Source: Candidatus Thiodictyon syntrophicum
GTDB lineage: Bacteria; Pseudomonadota; Gammaproteobacteria; Chromatiales; Chromatiaceae
DNA: 64,000 bases
Assembly (NCBI RefSeq): GCF_002813775.1
Contig: NZ_CP020370.1
Coordinates: 6,535,501-6,599,500, forward strand
Direction of reading: 5' to 3'
Shown here one piece after another: positions 1 through 9,544 of the stretch. A model generated the notes under the pieces. The model had not been told where the DNA came from. It saw only the letters and a list, made by a program, of their open reading frames with translations, and searched no databases. The position numbers and the translations under genes are program-made. Position 1 is the first letter of the stretch. Every line of letters begins with the position of its first letter.

Positions 1-912
1 CGGGAAGTCAACGGGGGTAATGTCCGCAAGTAAATTCGGGTCATTGCACGGTAATTGCGTGGGCGCGGGGGGCGGGTTAGGGTTAGGGTACTGGCCCGAG
101 TAGTTCAAGCGGTTGTAGAAGGCCGGGCAGTCGCCCGTGCCCCCCGCTTTCATACAGCGCCAGGCCCAGGCGCTGCCTAGTTCAAGCAGCGTGAGCGTCG
201 GGTGGGCGGCAAGAAACGCCGGGAATGCGGGGTTTCCCGTATCGGCCGTATAGGTGTTGCTTAAATCGTCAGCGACGGTTTTAGCCGGATCGAGGTCCGT
301 GCATGGCCCATCGGAATTCGTGCCCGAAAGGTCCCAGACCGGGGCGTAGTTGCGTCCGAGGTCCACTGTACAATTGCTCAGTGCAAGGTCTGTCGCACAA
401 CTCCCGCTTGGTGAGGTCTGCGCCGTGCAGCCCGTGCTCGAAGCAAAGGCCGCATACAGCGGATCCAGGCGGGTGACGGCAACCCCGCCGACTTTGATGG
501 AGTCGCCATGGGGCAGCCTAGTGCCCGAGGCGTCCACGGGCGGCTCATAGGTGATGGCCGGATTATAATACTGCCGGTTGGTCAGGGCTGCCGTGTCGCG
601 CGCGTCCAGCTTGGGCGGCGATTGCAGTGCCCCAGGCGTCCAGATGCCGTCCGGCAAAAACGCCTGGTTCATGCTGTTGGAGTCATCCAGGGTCAGAATG
701 AAGTTGGGCTGGCTGCCGGATAACACGAAGAGCGGGGCGTGTGAAATCCCGATAGCGTCCAAGGATCCAGCCGCGGCAAGCGCCGACGTGACGGCGCTCA
801 CCAGGGTCAGGATGGCGATCGGCCACGCGTGCCCCCTTGACCACCGCGGCCGCACGGATGCGGCGCAAGACCGTGTTTGATCTGCAAGAGCGCAGGCCTG
901 TCGGTTCAACAT
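1..912 (-). CDS. pilY1: PilY1-like pilus tip/biogenesis protein, N-terminal part (runs off window)
   Basis: An open frame of 304 codons runs leftward from an ATG at 912 to the window edge without a stop. A GGAGG ribosome site lies about 8 bases upstream of the ATG. The product has a basic N-terminus, a hydrophobic stretch ending in SALAAAG (a likely signal peptide) and then PNFILTLDDSNSMNQ, which matches the PilY1 opening in which a von Willebrand-like metal site DxSxS follows a beta strand. PilY1 is a large secreted or outer-membrane protein of type IV pili that acts in pilus assembly, adhesion and surface sensing. It is last in a pilV-pilW-pilX-pilY1 order, the usual arrangement of the minor-pilin operon. 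Only the N-terminal part is visible, so the C-terminal beta-propeller cannot be checked. Confidence 0.85.
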   Translation of the reverse strand, partial: MLNRQACALADQTRSCAASVRPRWSRGHAWPIAILTLVSAVTSALAAAGSLDAIGISHAPLFVLSGSQPNFILTLDDSNSMNQAFLPDGIWTPGALQSPPKLDARDTAALTNRQYYNPAITYEPPVDASGTRLPHGDSIKVGGVAVTRLDPLYAAFASSTGCTAQTSPSGSCATDLALSNCTVDLGRNYAPVWDLSGTNSDGPCTDLDPAKTVADDLSNTYTADTGNPAFPAFLAAHPTLTLLELGSAWAWRCMKAGGTGDCPAFYNRLNYSGQYPNPNPPPAPTQLPCNDPNLLADITPVDFP

Positions 913-944
913 GGTGTGGCCCTCCGGCCCGGTGATTAGGCTTA

Positions 945-1736
945 TCAGAAGAGTTTGGTAATGGTGGTCTGCAAGATCGCGCGGGAGTTGGTGCCGGGGT
1001 CGAAACCGACCGCGGAGACCGTGAAATAGTGAAACCCCTTGCGCGCCGAGGCCTTCTCGGGTTCCAGCGGCGGGACATACCGCGATTCGATGATGAAATG
1101 GGGCTGAGTGGTCGTGCCGATACCAGTCAAGGGCGATCCGCTCACCGCGTTGATCGCTTGGCCGGCAAGCGTGGCGGCGCCCCCGCTCACGTAGCTGCCC
1201 CAGCCTGCGACCACGGTGTTCAGGGTCGCGCAGGGGTCGAAGCTGGCCGTTGCGGGCTTCGCGAAGTCCTGTCCCTCGCAGGCGGCCCAAATCAAGAACG
1301 AGGTGCCGGTCCAGGCGACCGAGGCCCCCCGTTCCTTGATCCGCGGGGGGACTCGCAGTGCTGCCAGATGGGTGAGCGCGGTCTGCGTGCCCGCCTCGGC
1401 CGCCTGGAAGGCGCTGTTCGTTTCCTTGGAGTGGCCCGCCATGAGCTCCTGCAGTACCGAGGTCCGCATGCCGCTGACGCCGAGTATGACCATGATCAGC
1501 AGCACAATCAGGCTCACGATCAATACCGCGCCGCGGGCCGACGCCGGCGCCCCGGCCGGCGATGAGCTGAGCTGACACCATGGTTCAGACCCCGGGGCGG
1601 GAATGTGGCATGGGGAGCGGCGCCGGATCGCGAATGCGCCGGCCTTCGGCGCGGCTACCGAGCCTGGGGGCGGGCAGCAAATCGACGCGCGGCGGGGGCG
1701 GGAGGGGGTGGCGGGCTGATTGCTACCTGTCATCAC
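945..1736 (-). CDS. pilX: Type IV pilus assembly protein PilX (minor pilin)
   Basis: The product is 263 aa. About 68 residues in there is a prepilin-like signal: ARG followed by the hydrophobic segment AVLIVSLIVLLIMVILGVSG, then MRTSVLQELMAGHSKETNSAFQAAEAG, which is typical of PilX N-terminal domains. The usual Glu at mature position 5 is not seen. PilX is a minor pilin that primes pilus assembly and is processed by PilD. The chosen ATG lies 10 bases after the pilW stop, which suggests translational coupling. It leaves an unusually long leader before the membrane segment, so an internal start closer to the ARG site is possible. The pilY1 start lies 33 bases downstream. Confidence 0.85.
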   Translation of the reverse strand: MMTGSNQPATPSRPRRASICCPPPGSVAAPKAGAFAIRRRSPCHIPAPGSEPWCQLSSSPAGAPASARGAVLIVSLIVLLIMVILGVSGMRTSVLQELMAGHSKETNSAFQAAEAGTQTALTHLAALRVPPRIKERGASVAWTGTSFLIWAACEGQDFAKPATASFDPCATLNTVVAGWGSYVSGGAATLAGQAINAVSGSPLTGIGTTTQPHFIIESRYVPPLEPEKASARKGFHYFTVSAVGFDPGTNSRAILQTTITKLF

Positions 1737-1745
1737 GGCAGTCCC

Positions 1746-3092
1746 TTATTGATCACGATACCAAGGGGTGAGCGCCCGGATGGCGATGGCGCTGCTGAAC
1801 GTCTCGTAGAGTCGTTTGTCGGCCACCATGTTCCAGCCGAGATCGGTTGCGGTTGCGGCGGCGGCGGCCGGTGCCGGCAACACGGCGCTCCTGCGCACCT
1901 CATCGCCGCCGGTCACCAGGAGTTCAACCCGCGCGCTGTAGACGCGATCCCACCGGTTTTGTGACGTCACCTCCGCGGCCGTCTGCAGCGTGGCGGAATC
2001 ACTGAAACGGACTGGATTGCCGACGGCGTCCGGGGCCAGCCGCCCGTCGTAAGTGACACGCAGGTCGGCGATGTCAGAGGCGATGACGGCCACCGCGGGA
2101 CTCGTCGCCGACCAGCGGCACAGGGCCGGTCGGTATTGCGTGGGTGTGTCGGTGCAATTGGCAACGCCGCTGCCGGATTGGAGTAAACCGGTATCCTGGT
2201 CCATGCAGCAGATGTAGAAGACCCGCAGGTCGAACGCCGCGACCCGGGCGCCGGGATACTGCGCCCGGTCCTTGATATAATTGTAGGATGTGGATACCGC
2301 GGCGCTCATATTGGCCTTCGTACTTCCCCGGCTCAGTGCGTGCTCGAGGCTTGCAGTGCCGGTTGTGCCATCGGTGTTTGAAATGGTAAAGACGTCGCTG
2401 TTTTCGCAATCGGTGATGATGGCCAGGTGCCCGCCCGTGAAGCCGGCGCTTTTGAGTGCCTTGAGCCCCGCGGTGCTGGTGTCGGCGATGAGATCAATCG
2501 CGTGGGTCAGGTCCGGTGCGGGCGGATTCCCCGATGTAAGGGTGTTGGCCTGGGCGTAATAGAATTCGCCGACCGCGCCCCAGGCCACGAGCACGTCACC
2601 GCGCAGTCGGCCGCCCCCCACGTCAGCCCGGGCGGTTGACGGAAGGCCCGCAAGGCCGGCCGCGGTTGCCGCGGAGGCGCTGTAGCCGAGCGGTGTCCGG
2701 GTGCCGATCGTCTTGTTCCCGCTGCACGCGGTGGGGTCCGCCAGGAGCGCACAGGCGTGCACGGCCATTGTATTGTCCATTTCCTCGTGCGCGACGTTAC
2801 GGCAGAGACTACTGCGGCTGGGACGCATCTCTTTAGCCAGAAGTTGGATGGCGTAACGTCCGCTTTCCTGGGCCCGCGCCTTGGCCTCCGCGAGGCGGTA
2901 AGTGGTGCGGTTGGAGTCAAGCACCTGGATGATGCCCCCGATCAGCAACAGCCCCAGGACCAAGGCCACCAGGATCTCGACCAAAGACAATCCACGCGAG
3001 ACATTGACGAACCCGCGATCACGAGGCTCGGGGTGGGCTGGTCTTGGCACATGCATTACCTGCGGTGGCGAGGTTTGAGTGGGTCCGATCAA
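1746..3092 (-). CDS. pilW: Type IV pilus assembly protein PilW (minor pilin)
   Basis: The product is 448 aa. Near residue 34 it has the prepilin motif SRG/LSLVEILVALVLGLLLIGG with the conserved Glu at mature position 5, followed by the PilW-like helix SNRTTYRLAEAKARAQESG and KEMR. PilW is an inner-membrane minor pilin processed by PilD and incorporated at the pilus tip complex with PilV, PilX and PilY1. The C-terminal part is a long globular domain with several cysteines (for example FYICCMDQDTG). It sits between pilV, whose stop lies 55 bases upstream, and pilX, which starts 10 bases downstream. The start could be a later Met or GTG nearer the prepilin motif, because the leader is long. Confidence 0.88.
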   Translation of the reverse strand: MIGPTQTSPPQVMHVPRPAHPEPRDRGFVNVSRGLSLVEILVALVLGLLLIGGIIQVLDSNRTTYRLAEAKARAQESGRYAIQLLAKEMRPSRSSLCRNVAHEEMDNTMAVHACALLADPTACSGNKTIGTRTPLGYSASAATAAGLAGLPSTARADVGGGRLRGDVLVAWGAVGEFYYAQANTLTSGNPPAPDLTHAIDLIADTSTAGLKALKSAGFTGGHLAIITDCENSDVFTISNTDGTTGTASLEHALSRGSTKANMSAAVSTSYNYIKDRAQYPGARVAAFDLRVFYICCMDQDTGLLQSGSGVANCTDTPTQYRPALCRWSATSPAVAVIASDIADLRVTYDGRLAPDAVGNPVRFSDSATLQTAAEVTSQNRWDRVYSARVELLVTGGDEVRRSAVLPAPAAAAATATDLGWNMVADKRLYETFSSAIAIRALTPWYRDQ

Positions 3093-3147
3093 CGGCGGGT
3101 TTACGGGTTGGGGGCATCCAGGGCAGTTGGAGATGATCGTCGGCCGA

Positions 3148-3843
3148 CTAAAACGCGGGCAGGCGGGTACAGAACCTAAAGGCGGTATTGTGCGGCGTCA
3201 GATTTTTCGGGTCGCCCCTCGAGTCGTCCCAGCGGATCACGATTTCGCAATTGCCGCTGCCGCACCCGCTGGTGGTGCTTGTGTTATTGCAGTCGACTTC
3301 CAGCGCATTGGTAACGCCGGGGGTCAGCGGCGGCGGTAGAGCGAAGGCGCAAAAATCGCGTTGCCAGCGCAGGGTGGGCGTGCTTGCGCAGGTCGTCCCG
3401 ATCAGGGCCGTGGCCAGCCCCCCCTTGCCGAGGACCCGGGACGGGTCCGCACGCAGCCGATCCACCAAGTCGTATGCGGCGTGCGTGGCGACGGTGCGGA
3501 GCCGGGCACTGTCATTGGCCCTCAATACGGACATCTGCAGACCGGCCATACCGAGCAGACCCACGGCAAGCACGATGACGGCGACCAGAATCTCGACGAG
3601 CGAGAAGCCGCGCACGGGGGAGCGCCAGCGGCCCCGCGGCCCGTTGCCTGTGCTCGGGCGACGCGGCGCGTGGCGGGCGGCCAGACAACATGAGTCACGC
3701 GAGGCATCAAGCAGGCGCCGCGGCGCGGGGAATCGGCGTTGCCGCGCACAGCAGCGGGTCGAGGCGCCGGTAACCGTCGCGCCGAACGCCGCCACGGGGG
3801 TGCCGCAACCCAAATTCGCCGGAACAATCGACATGTTGATCAT
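3148..3843 (-). CDS. pilV: Type IV pilus modification protein PilV (minor pilin)
   Basis: The diagnostic segment is RGFSLVEILVAVIVLAVGLL followed by GMAGLQMSVLRANDSARLRT, which is a PilV prepilin N-terminus with Glu5. The rest is a short globular domain with cysteine pairs. The frame stays open far upstream through the tRNA gene, so the start is uncertain. ATG at 3843 gives 231 aa with a long leader. GTG at 3615 would give a 155-aa protein with a three-residue leader directly before FSLVE, as in classical prepilins. Neither has a strong ribosome site. It is the first gene of the pilV-pilW-pilX-pilY1 operon. Confidence 0.8.
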   Translation of the reverse strand: MINMSIVPANLGCGTPVAAFGATVTGASTRCCARQRRFPAPRRLLDASRDSCCLAARHAPRRPSTGNGPRGRWRSPVRGFSLVEILVAVIVLAVGLLGMAGLQMSVLRANDSARLRTVATHAAYDLVDRLRADPSRVLGKGGLATALIGTTCASTPTLRWQRDFCAFALPPPLTPGVTNALEVDCNNTSTTSGCGSGNCEIVIRWDDSRGDPKNLTPHNTAFRFCTRLPAF

Positions 3844-4015
3844 CCATCTGAGCGGGAAACCGCTTGACAGAGTGTCCCAGTGACAGTCTAGGCCACGGAT
3901 TACCAACTCGACGGCGAATGCCGACCAGCGTCGCCGAACGGCAGACAGGCGAACCTGGCAGTGCGCGCCGCCTGAAACAGTTAAGTCGCGAACCAAGTGG
4001 TGACTGGCAGGAATT

Positions 4016-4106
4016 TGGCGGAGAGAGAGGGATTCGAACCCTCGATGGGCTTTTGACCCATACTCCCTTAGCAGGGGAGCGCCTTCAGCCGCTCGGCCAT
4101 CTCTCC
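4016..4106 (-). tRNA. tRNA-Ser (anticodon GCU)
   Basis: Read on the minus strand, the 5' acceptor strand GGAGAGA pairs with TCTCTCC before the discriminator G and an encoded CCA at 4016-4018. The anticodon stem CTCCC/GGGAG closes a CTGCTAA loop, giving anticodon GCT. A long variable arm (GTATGGGTCAAAAGCCCATC) identifies a class II serine tRNA, and the T loop is GGTTCGAATCC. A tRNA-Ser directly downstream of csrA is also found in enterobacteria. Confidence 0.97.
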
Positions 4107-4213
4107 GGGATCGGTAAATCGTGTGAGGATCGGCGTCCCTGCGCCGGTGCATGATCGGGAGCGTTACGCGGTGTTTGCTTGCGTGCCGCGTCCTAAGAAA
4201 AGGGGCTTGCCAC

Positions 4214-4243
4214 AAAACCGGACTCGCGTCGCCACGAGTCCGG
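4214..4243 (-). terminator. Rho-independent terminator of csrA
   Basis: A 9-bp perfect stem (CCGGACTCG / CGAGTCCGG, loop of 8) on the minus strand is followed by TTTTG. It begins about 30 bases after the csrA stop and lies before tRNA-Ser, so it should end the csrA transcript. Confidence 0.7.
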
Positions 4244-4274
4244 TAGTGTAGCGCGATCACGACTGACTTTCCAG

Positions 4275-4508
4275 TTACTCCGGCTCAGGGTCCTGAGCCT
4301 GGGTGTCAGTCTCGGGACCGGCCCCGGCCCCATGGGCCTCTGCCTGCTCGCGCTTGATGCGCTCGTAGATTTCCTCGCGGTGCACGGCGACATCGCGCGG
4401 GGCGTTGACGCCGATACGCACCTGGTTGCCCTTGACGCCAAGGACTGTAACGGTGACTTCGTCACCAATCATGAGGGTCTCGCCCACGCGACGAGTCAAG
4501 ATCAACAT
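4275..4508 (-). CDS. csrA: Carbon storage regulator CsrA (RNA-binding)
   Basis: The product is 77 aa and begins [20 protein letters not shown], continuing with [28 protein letters not shown]. This is the full CsrA fold including the conserved N-terminal Arg and the [12 protein letters not shown]-binding strand. CsrA dimers bind GGA motifs in mRNA leaders and control translation of carbon storage, motility and biofilm genes. The tail after residue 60 (Glu, Gly and Pro rich) is variable in the family. The start was set at the conserved MLIL; it has a GGGAG ribosome site 12-16 bases upstream. The frame is open further upstream, but nothing there is conserved. It lies downstream of lysC and upstream of tRNA-Ser. 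Confidence 0.97.
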   Translation of the reverse strand: MLILTRRVGETLMIGDEVTVTVLGVKGNQVRIGVNAPRDVAVHREEIYERIKREQAEAHGAGAGPETDTQAQDPEPE

Positions 4509-4617
4509 GGCTTCTTTCTCCCTTTCTTTCCATTTTTCCGACTTACGTGGCTCCCCCGGACGTAACCCATGCAGCATCCGGCGCCGGATTACGCGAGTTG
4601 CACCACACCCAGACCAA

Positions 4618-4640
4618 GCTGGGGGCGACCTGCCCCCAGC
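4618..4640. other. Stable hairpin between lysC and csrA
   Basis: Perfect 9-bp arms GCTGGGGGC / GCCCCCAGC with a 5-base loop lie between the lysC stop and the csrA start. There is no clear T-tract on the minus strand, so it may be an imperfect lysC terminator or a structure in the csrA leader. Confidence 0.45.
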
Positions 4641-4699
4641 CGGATTTTAGCAATTGCTCGGGTTGAGCCCAAGCATTCGTTTAGATTCCGTCACAATTC

Positions 4700-5938
4700 T
4701 CAAGACCGGGCGGCCTGCGGTGGGCGCGCGAGTCCGAAGGCGTCGTGCAGGGCGCGCACCCCGAGCTCCAGGTATTTTTGATCGACCACGACCGAGATCT
4801 TGATCTCCGAGGTGGAGATCATGCGGATGTTGATCCCCTCGCGGGCGAGGGCACCGAACATCTGGCTGGCAATCCCGGCATGGTTGCGCATCCCCACGCC
4901 TACCAGGGATATCTTCACGATCTGCGCGTCCCCCAGGACCTGGCGCGCCGCCAGGGTGGCGGCCGTGCCCTGGAGGATCTCCAGGGCGCGTTCATAATCG
5001 TTTCGGTGGACCGTGAAGGTGAAATCGGTGGTGGTCTCGTCCGGGGCGATATTCTGGACGATCATGTCGACCTCGATATTCGCCGCGGCGATCGGCCCCA
5101 GGATCTTGTGGGCCACCCCAGGCTGGTCCGGCACCCCGAGTACGGTCAGCTTGGCCTCGTCGCGGCTGAACGCGATGCCGGCGATCTTGGCGTCTTCCAC
5201 GGTATCTTCCTCGAATGTGATCAGGGTGCCCGCGCCCTCGTCGAAACTGGAGAGCACGCGCAATGGGACCTTATATTTGCCCGCGAATTCCACGGCGCGG
5301 ATCTGCAGCACCTTGGAGCCCAGGCTCGCCATTTCCAGCATTTCCTCAAAGGTAATGCGGTCGAGCTTGCGCGCCTTGGGCTCGACCCGTGGGTCGGTGG
5401 TATAGACCCCGTCCACGTCGGTGTAGATCTGGCACTCGTCGGCCTTGAGGGCGGCGGCGACGGCGACGGCGGAGGTGTCCGAGCCGCCGCGCCCCAGCGT
5501 GGTGATATTGCCCGCGGCGTCGATGCCCTGGAAGCCGGCGATGACCACCACCCGCCCGGCATCAAGGTCCGCCCGCACCCGCACGGCGTCGATGTCGTGG
5601 ATACGCGCCTTGTTGTAGGCACTGTCGGTCAGGATGTGGACCTGGGCCCCGGTGTAGGAGCGGGCCGGGCAGTCGAGGGCGTCCAGGGCCATGGCGAGCA
5701 GGGCGATGGTGACCTGCTCGCCGGTGGACAGCAGCACGTCCAACTCCCGCGGGACTGGGCGCTCCTGGATCTGTTTGGCGAGCCCGATCAGCCGGTCGGT
5801 CTCCCCGGACATGGCGGAAACGACCACGACGACCTGATGGCCCTGGTCGCGGGCGCGTTTGACACGCTGCGCGACGGCGCGGATGCGCTCGCTGCTGCCG
5901 ACGGAGGTGCCGCCGTATTTCTGTACGATCAATGCCAT
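4700..5938 (-). CDS. lysC: Aspartate kinase
   Basis: The product is 412 aa and starts [20 protein letters not shown], where KYGGTSVG is the aspartokinase signature. It continues with [33 protein letters not shown] and [13 protein letters not shown]. Two ACT domains follow from about residue 265 ([17 protein letters not shown] and [16 protein letters not shown]). It phosphorylates L-aspartate to start the Lys/Thr/Met/diaminopimelate pathway in the cytoplasm, and ACT domains usually mediate feedback inhibition by lysine and/or threonine. The length is normal for the single-function, ACT-paired class found in pseudomonads. It lies between a small unknown gene and csrA on the same strand. Confidence 0.97.
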   Translation of the reverse strand: MALIVQKYGGTSVGSSERIRAVAQRVKRARDQGHQVVVVVSAMSGETDRLIGLAKQIQERPVPRELDVLLSTGEQVTIALLAMALDALDCPARSYTGAQVHILTDSAYNKARIHDIDAVRVRADLDAGRVVVIAGFQGIDAAGNITTLGRGGSDTSAVAVAAALKADECQIYTDVDGVYTTDPRVEPKARKLDRITFEEMLEMASLGSKVLQIRAVEFAGKYKVPLRVLSSFDEGAGTLITFEEDTVEDAKIAGIAFSRDEAKLTVLGVPDQPGVAHKILGPIAAANIEVDMIVQNIAPDETTTDFTFTVHRNDYERALEILQGTAATLAARQVLGDAQIVKISLVGVGMRNHAGIASQMFGALAREGINIRMISTSEIKISVVVDQKYLELGVRALHDAFGLARPPQAARS

Positions 5939-5963
5939 CTGGGTCTCGATTCCGGTGTGGGGG

Positions 5964-6203
5964 CTAGGCCGCGCGGGCGCTCTGGAGGCCGATCAACTGT
6001 CCCGGATCGAATCCTTCCATGCCTACGTCGGCGGCGGTCAGGCCCACCGTTTCGGCACTTTCCAGAATCCGCTCCAAGATCTCGAAGTACGCCATCCGGC
6101 GCCCCTGATTGTAGGCGTCGCCACCGGTGAGGGACTCGGCATTACGGCGTGCCCGTTCGACGGAATGCAATACGACAAAGCGGTAATCTTCAAGACTTGC
6201 CAT
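5964..6203 (-). CDS. Small conserved-looking hypothetical protein
   Basis: The product is 79 aa (MASLEDYRFVVLHSVERARR to the C-terminus) and looks largely alpha-helical, acidic and cytoplasmic. The start at 6203 was chosen for a GGAGAG ribosome site 7-12 bases upstream; the frame is open for 40 more codons upstream but lacks such a site. It lies between alaS and lysC on the same strand, with only 25 bases to lysC, so the two are probably co-transcribed. I do not recognise a family and assign no function. Confidence 0.7.
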   Translation of the reverse strand: MASLEDYRFVVLHSVERARRNAESLTGGDAYNQGRRMAYFEILERILESAETVGLTAADVGMEGFDPGQLIGLQSARAA

Positions 6204-6337
6204 GGGTTCTCTCCGCAATCCGCCGCTCATAAGAGCGGATTGACTTTTCAATCTCGGGTATCCGGCTGTCCTTGAACCGCCCATACAGTCCCGCATTGCG
6301 CCCACCGTTTTTGGCAATTTCACAATCCGACAAGTTC

Positions 6338-6391
6338 GCCTCCTTTAGCCTATGGTCCCTCGTCGCCTCCTTGAGGCTATGGTCCCTCGCC
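6338..6391. repeat. 27-bp tandem duplication at the alaS 3' end
   Basis: Two adjacent 27-base units (6338-6364 and 6365-6391) match at 24 of 27 positions and share CTATGGTCCCTCG. The second unit contains the alaS stop codon and last codons, so the other copy duplicates the end of the gene. Confidence 0.7.
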
Positions 6392-9043
6392 GTCTACACC
6401 GGGGAGGCGACGGCCGCCCGGGATCGGGAGTTCTGGCTCTGTGTGGAGCCGCTCGCCAACCCACCCCTGCACCAGCGCCAAGGCGGCGGGCAGGCCCGCC
6501 GGGTCATTACCGCCCGCCTGGGCCATGTCCGCCCGGCCGCCGCCCTTGCCGCCAACTAACGGCGCGGCCGCACGGATCAGGTCGCCCGCCGCCAGACGGT
6601 CGGTGAGGTCGCGGGTGACGCCAGCCGCCAGGCTCACCTTGCCGTCCACCACGGCGGCCAGGAGGACCACCGCGGAGCCGAGACTGTCCTTGAGCTGGTC
6701 CAGGGTGTCGCGCAGGGCCTTGGGGTCGACGCCGTCGATGCGCGCGGCCAGGACCTTGACCCCCCCCACGTCCAGGGCCTGGGATGCCAGGTCCCGGCCG
6801 GCGGAACTGGCCAGGCGCGACTTGAGCTGATCGAGTTCCTTTTCCAGCGACCGGCTGCGCTCCAAAAGACCCGTGACCCGCTCGTCCAGGTCGTCGCGCC
6901 CGCCCTTGAGCAGCCCGGCCAGGCGCAGTACCCGGTCCTCGTCGGCCTCGACCCAGGCCAAGGCCCCGGCCCCGGTCATGGCCTCGATGCGTCGCACCCC
7001 GGAGGCGATGCCGCCCTCGGCGACGATCTTGCAGAATCCGATGTCACCGACCGCCTTCACATGGGTGCCGCCGCACAGCTCGGTGGAGAAGTCACCCATG
7101 CGCAGGACCCGCACCTGCTCGGCATATTTCTCACCGAAGAGCGCCATGGCACCGCTGGTCTTGGCGTCCTCCAGGCTCATGATGCGGGTCTCGACGAGAT
7201 GGTTTTCGCGGATCTCCCGGTTCACCAACTGCTCGATCGTGATCAACTGCTCGCGTGAGACCGGCTCGAAGTGCGAATAGTCGAAGCGCAGACGCTCAGG
7301 CCCGACCTGGGAGCCCTTCTGCTGGACATGCCCGCCCAGGACCTGACGCAGCGCGGCGTGCAGGAGGTGGGTAGCGGAGTGGTTGAGCGCCGTGGCCGTG
7401 CGCCGCTCGCCGTCGACCGCCGCCGCCACGCTGTCGCCGACGCGAAGCTGCCCGTGCAGGACCCGCCCCAGGTGGCAGATGACTCCCTCGCCCTTCTTTT
7501 GGGTGTCGGTCACGGCGAACTGACCCCCCTCGGTGCTCAGGGTGCCGCGGTCGCCCAACTGGCCGCCGGACTCCGCGTAGAAAGGCGTGAGGTCAAGGAT
7601 GACGAGCCCGTCCTGGTCCTGGTCCAGGGCGTCGCACGACTGGCCGTCCCGGTAGAGGGCGACCACGGTGGCGTTCTCCTCGAGGTAGTCATAGCCGCAG
7701 AACTCAGCCTGACCCTGAAAATCGATCGCCAGGTCCTGACCGACGCCGAACTGGCTGGCGGCGCGGGCGCGGCCCTTCTGCTCGGCCATGGCGCGCTCGA
7801 AACCGGGAAGGTCCAGCGTCAGGCCGCGCTCGCGGGCGATGTCCGCGGTGAGGTCGGTGGGGAACCCATAGGTGTCATAGAGCTTGAAGACGGTCTCACC
7901 GGGGATTTCGGCATCGGTCAGCCCGGCGATGGCGCCCTCCAGGATGACCATGCCGTTGGTCAGGGTCTCGGCGAAGCGCTCCTCCTCCAGGCGGACGACC
8001 CGCTCGATCTGGGCCTGGGCCGCGGCCAGCTCCGGATAGGCGGCCCCCATCTCGGTGACCAGGGGGGCGATCAGGCGGTAGAAGAAGGGTTCGGTGCAGC
8101 CGAGCCGATAGCCGTGACGGATGGCGCGGCGCATGATGCGGCGCAGCACATAGCCGCGCCCCTCGTTGCCGGGGGTCACACCGTCGGTGATCAGGAAGGC
8201 GGTGGAGCGGCTGTGGTCGGCGATGACCCGCAGCGATTTGTCGGCCCGGTCGGTGCAGCCGGTTACCGTAGCGGCGGCGTCGATCAGGTTGATGAAGAGG
8301 TCGATGTCATAGTTGCTGTGCACGCCCTGTATGACGGCCGCCAGGCGCTCCAGGCCCATGCCGGTGTCCACCGAGGGGCGCGGCAGGGGGGTCAGGCCGC
8401 CGTCCGCGGCCCGGTTGAACTGCATGAAGACCAGGTTCCAGATCTCCACATAGCGATCCCCGTCGGCGTCCGGTGAGCCGGGCGGGCCGCCGGGGACGGC
8501 GGCGCCGTGGTCATAGAAGATCTCGGAGCAGGGGCCGCAGGGGCCGGTCTCGCCCATGGACCAGAAGTTGTCCGCGGCGCCGCAGCGCGAAAAGCGGGCC
8601 GGGTCCACCCCGATCTCGTCGAGCCAGATGGCGGCGGCCTCGTCGTCCTCGGTGAAGACCGTGACCCACAGGCGCGCGGGCGGCAGGCCCAGCACCCGGG
8701 TCAGGTAGTCCCAGGCGTAGCCGATCGCCTCGCGCTTGAAATAGTCGCCGAAGCTGAAATTGCCCAGCATCTCGAAGAAGGTGTGGTGCCGCGCGGTGTA
8801 GCCCACGTTTTCCAGGTCATTGTGCTTGCCGCCCGCGCGCACGCAGCGCTGGGAGGTGACGGCACGATTGTAGGCGCGGCGCTCGCGGCCCAGGAAGCAG
8901 TCCTTGAATTGGACCATGCCGGCATTGGTGAACAGGAGCGTCGGGTCATCGGCGGGGATCAGGGAGCTGGAGGCGACCGGCTGATGCCCGCGTTGCGCGA
9001 AATAGTCGATAAAGCCTGCTCGCAGTTCGGCACTGGTGATCAT
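6377..9043 (-). CDS. alaS: Alanyl-tRNA synthetase
   Basis: The product is 888 aa, close to the usual length of about 875. It starts [20 protein letters not shown] and includes the class II core ([32 protein letters not shown]), the editing domain with [16 protein letters not shown], the CGGTH zinc/editing motif ([15 protein letters not shown]) and a C-Ala tail ([15 protein letters not shown]). It charges tRNA-Ala with alanine. The start at 9043 is the conserved N-terminus; the open frame extends 62 codons further into unrelated low-complexity sequence. It sits between recX and the small gene before lysC, as expected for the recA-recX-alaS block. Confidence 0.98.
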   Translation of the reverse strand: MITSAELRAGFIDYFAQRGHQPVASSSLIPADDPTLLFTNAGMVQFKDCFLGRERRAYNRAVTSQRCVRAGGKHNDLENVGYTARHHTFFEMLGNFSFGDYFKREAIGYAWDYLTRVLGLPPARLWVTVFTEDDEAAAIWLDEIGVDPARFSRCGAADNFWSMGETGPCGPCSEIFYDHGAAVPGGPPGSPDADGDRYVEIWNLVFMQFNRAADGGLTPLPRPSVDTGMGLERLAAVIQGVHSNYDIDLFINLIDAAATVTGCTDRADKSLRVIADHSRSTAFLITDGVTPGNEGRGYVLRRIMRRAIRHGYRLGCTEPFFYRLIAPLVTEMGAAYPELAAAQAQIERVVRLEEERFAETLTNGMVILEGAIAGLTDAEIPGETVFKLYDTYGFPTDLTADIARERGLTLDLPGFERAMAEQKGRARAASQFGVGQDLAIDFQGQAEFCGYDYLEENATVVALYRDGQSCDALDQDQDGLVILDLTPFYAESGGQLGDRGTLSTEGGQFAVTDTQKKGEGVICHLGRVLHGQLRVGDSVAAAVDGERRTATALNHSATHLLHAALRQVLGGHVQQKGSQVGPERLRFDYSHFEPVSREQLITIEQLVNREIRENHLVETRIMSLEDAKTSGAMALFGEKYAEQVRVLRMGDFSTELCGGTHVKAVGDIGFCKIVAEGGIASGVRRIEAMTGAGALAWVEADEDRVLRLAGLLKGGRDDLDERVTGLLERSRSLEKELDQLKSRLASSAGRDLASQALDVGGVKVLAARIDGVDPKALRDTLDQLKDSLGSAVVLLAAVVDGKVSLAAGVTRDLTDRLAAGDLIRAAAPLVGGKGGGRADMAQAGGNDPAGLPAALALVQGWVGERLHTEPELPIPGGRRLPGVDGEGP

Positions 9044-9078
9044 GGGAAATACTCGGATGGGCCGCGGATCGGCGGCGG

Positions 9079-9534
9079 TCAATCGTGCCGCCGCAACTGG
9101 CGGTGGATCATTTCGGGCGGAAAGCCGCGCTGTTGCAGGAAGCGGCCGCGGCGGCCGATCTCGGTATGATCGGTCGGCGGGGTCGGGCCGAAGCGCCGAT
9201 CGTGGACGGCGGCCAGCAGCGCCGGCCATTCTTCGTTCATCGCCTCAAGGTAGGGGTCGATGGCCGTGTCCGAAAGGCCCTTGTCACGCAGCTCCGCGTG
9301 GATGCGCAGGGGGCCGAAGCCCTTGCCCACCCGTTCCGCGACATAGCTTTCGGCCAGCCGCGCCTCGTCGATCGCGCCCTGCGCGGCCAGCCCGGACAGC
9401 ACCGGGTCGATCTGATCCGCTGGGTAGCCGCGCATCTGGAGCTTGCGCACCAGCTCCAGCCGGGAGTGCTCGCGGGTGGCCAGCAGCCGCAACGCGAGGC
9501 GCTCGATCGCGGCGGCGGGGTCGGGGTCGGCCAT
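9079..9534 (-). CDS. recX: Regulatory protein RecX
   Basis: The product is 151 aa with the three-helix repeats of RecX, for example [19 protein letters not shown], then [20 protein letters not shown] and [16 protein letters not shown]. RecX binds within the RecA filament groove and limits RecA strand exchange. The start at 9534 lies 10 bases after the recA stop, so the two are likely co-transcribed; the ATG is preceded by AAGG only a few bases away. The length is typical. Confidence 0.95.
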   Translation of the reverse strand: MADPDPAAAIERLALRLLATREHSRLELVRKLQMRGYPADQIDPVLSGLAAQGAIDEARLAESYVAERVGKGFGPLRIHAELRDKGLSDTAIDPYLEAMNEEWPALLAAVHDRRFGPTPPTDHTEIGRRGRFLQQRGFPPEMIHRQLRRHD

Positions 9535-9544
9535 CCTTAGAGGC

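Noticed and set aside
3844..4260. 5' extension of the pilV frame through the tRNA-Ser gene
   Set aside because: It would translate a tRNA gene and adds nothing conserved; the prepilin motif lies far downstream.
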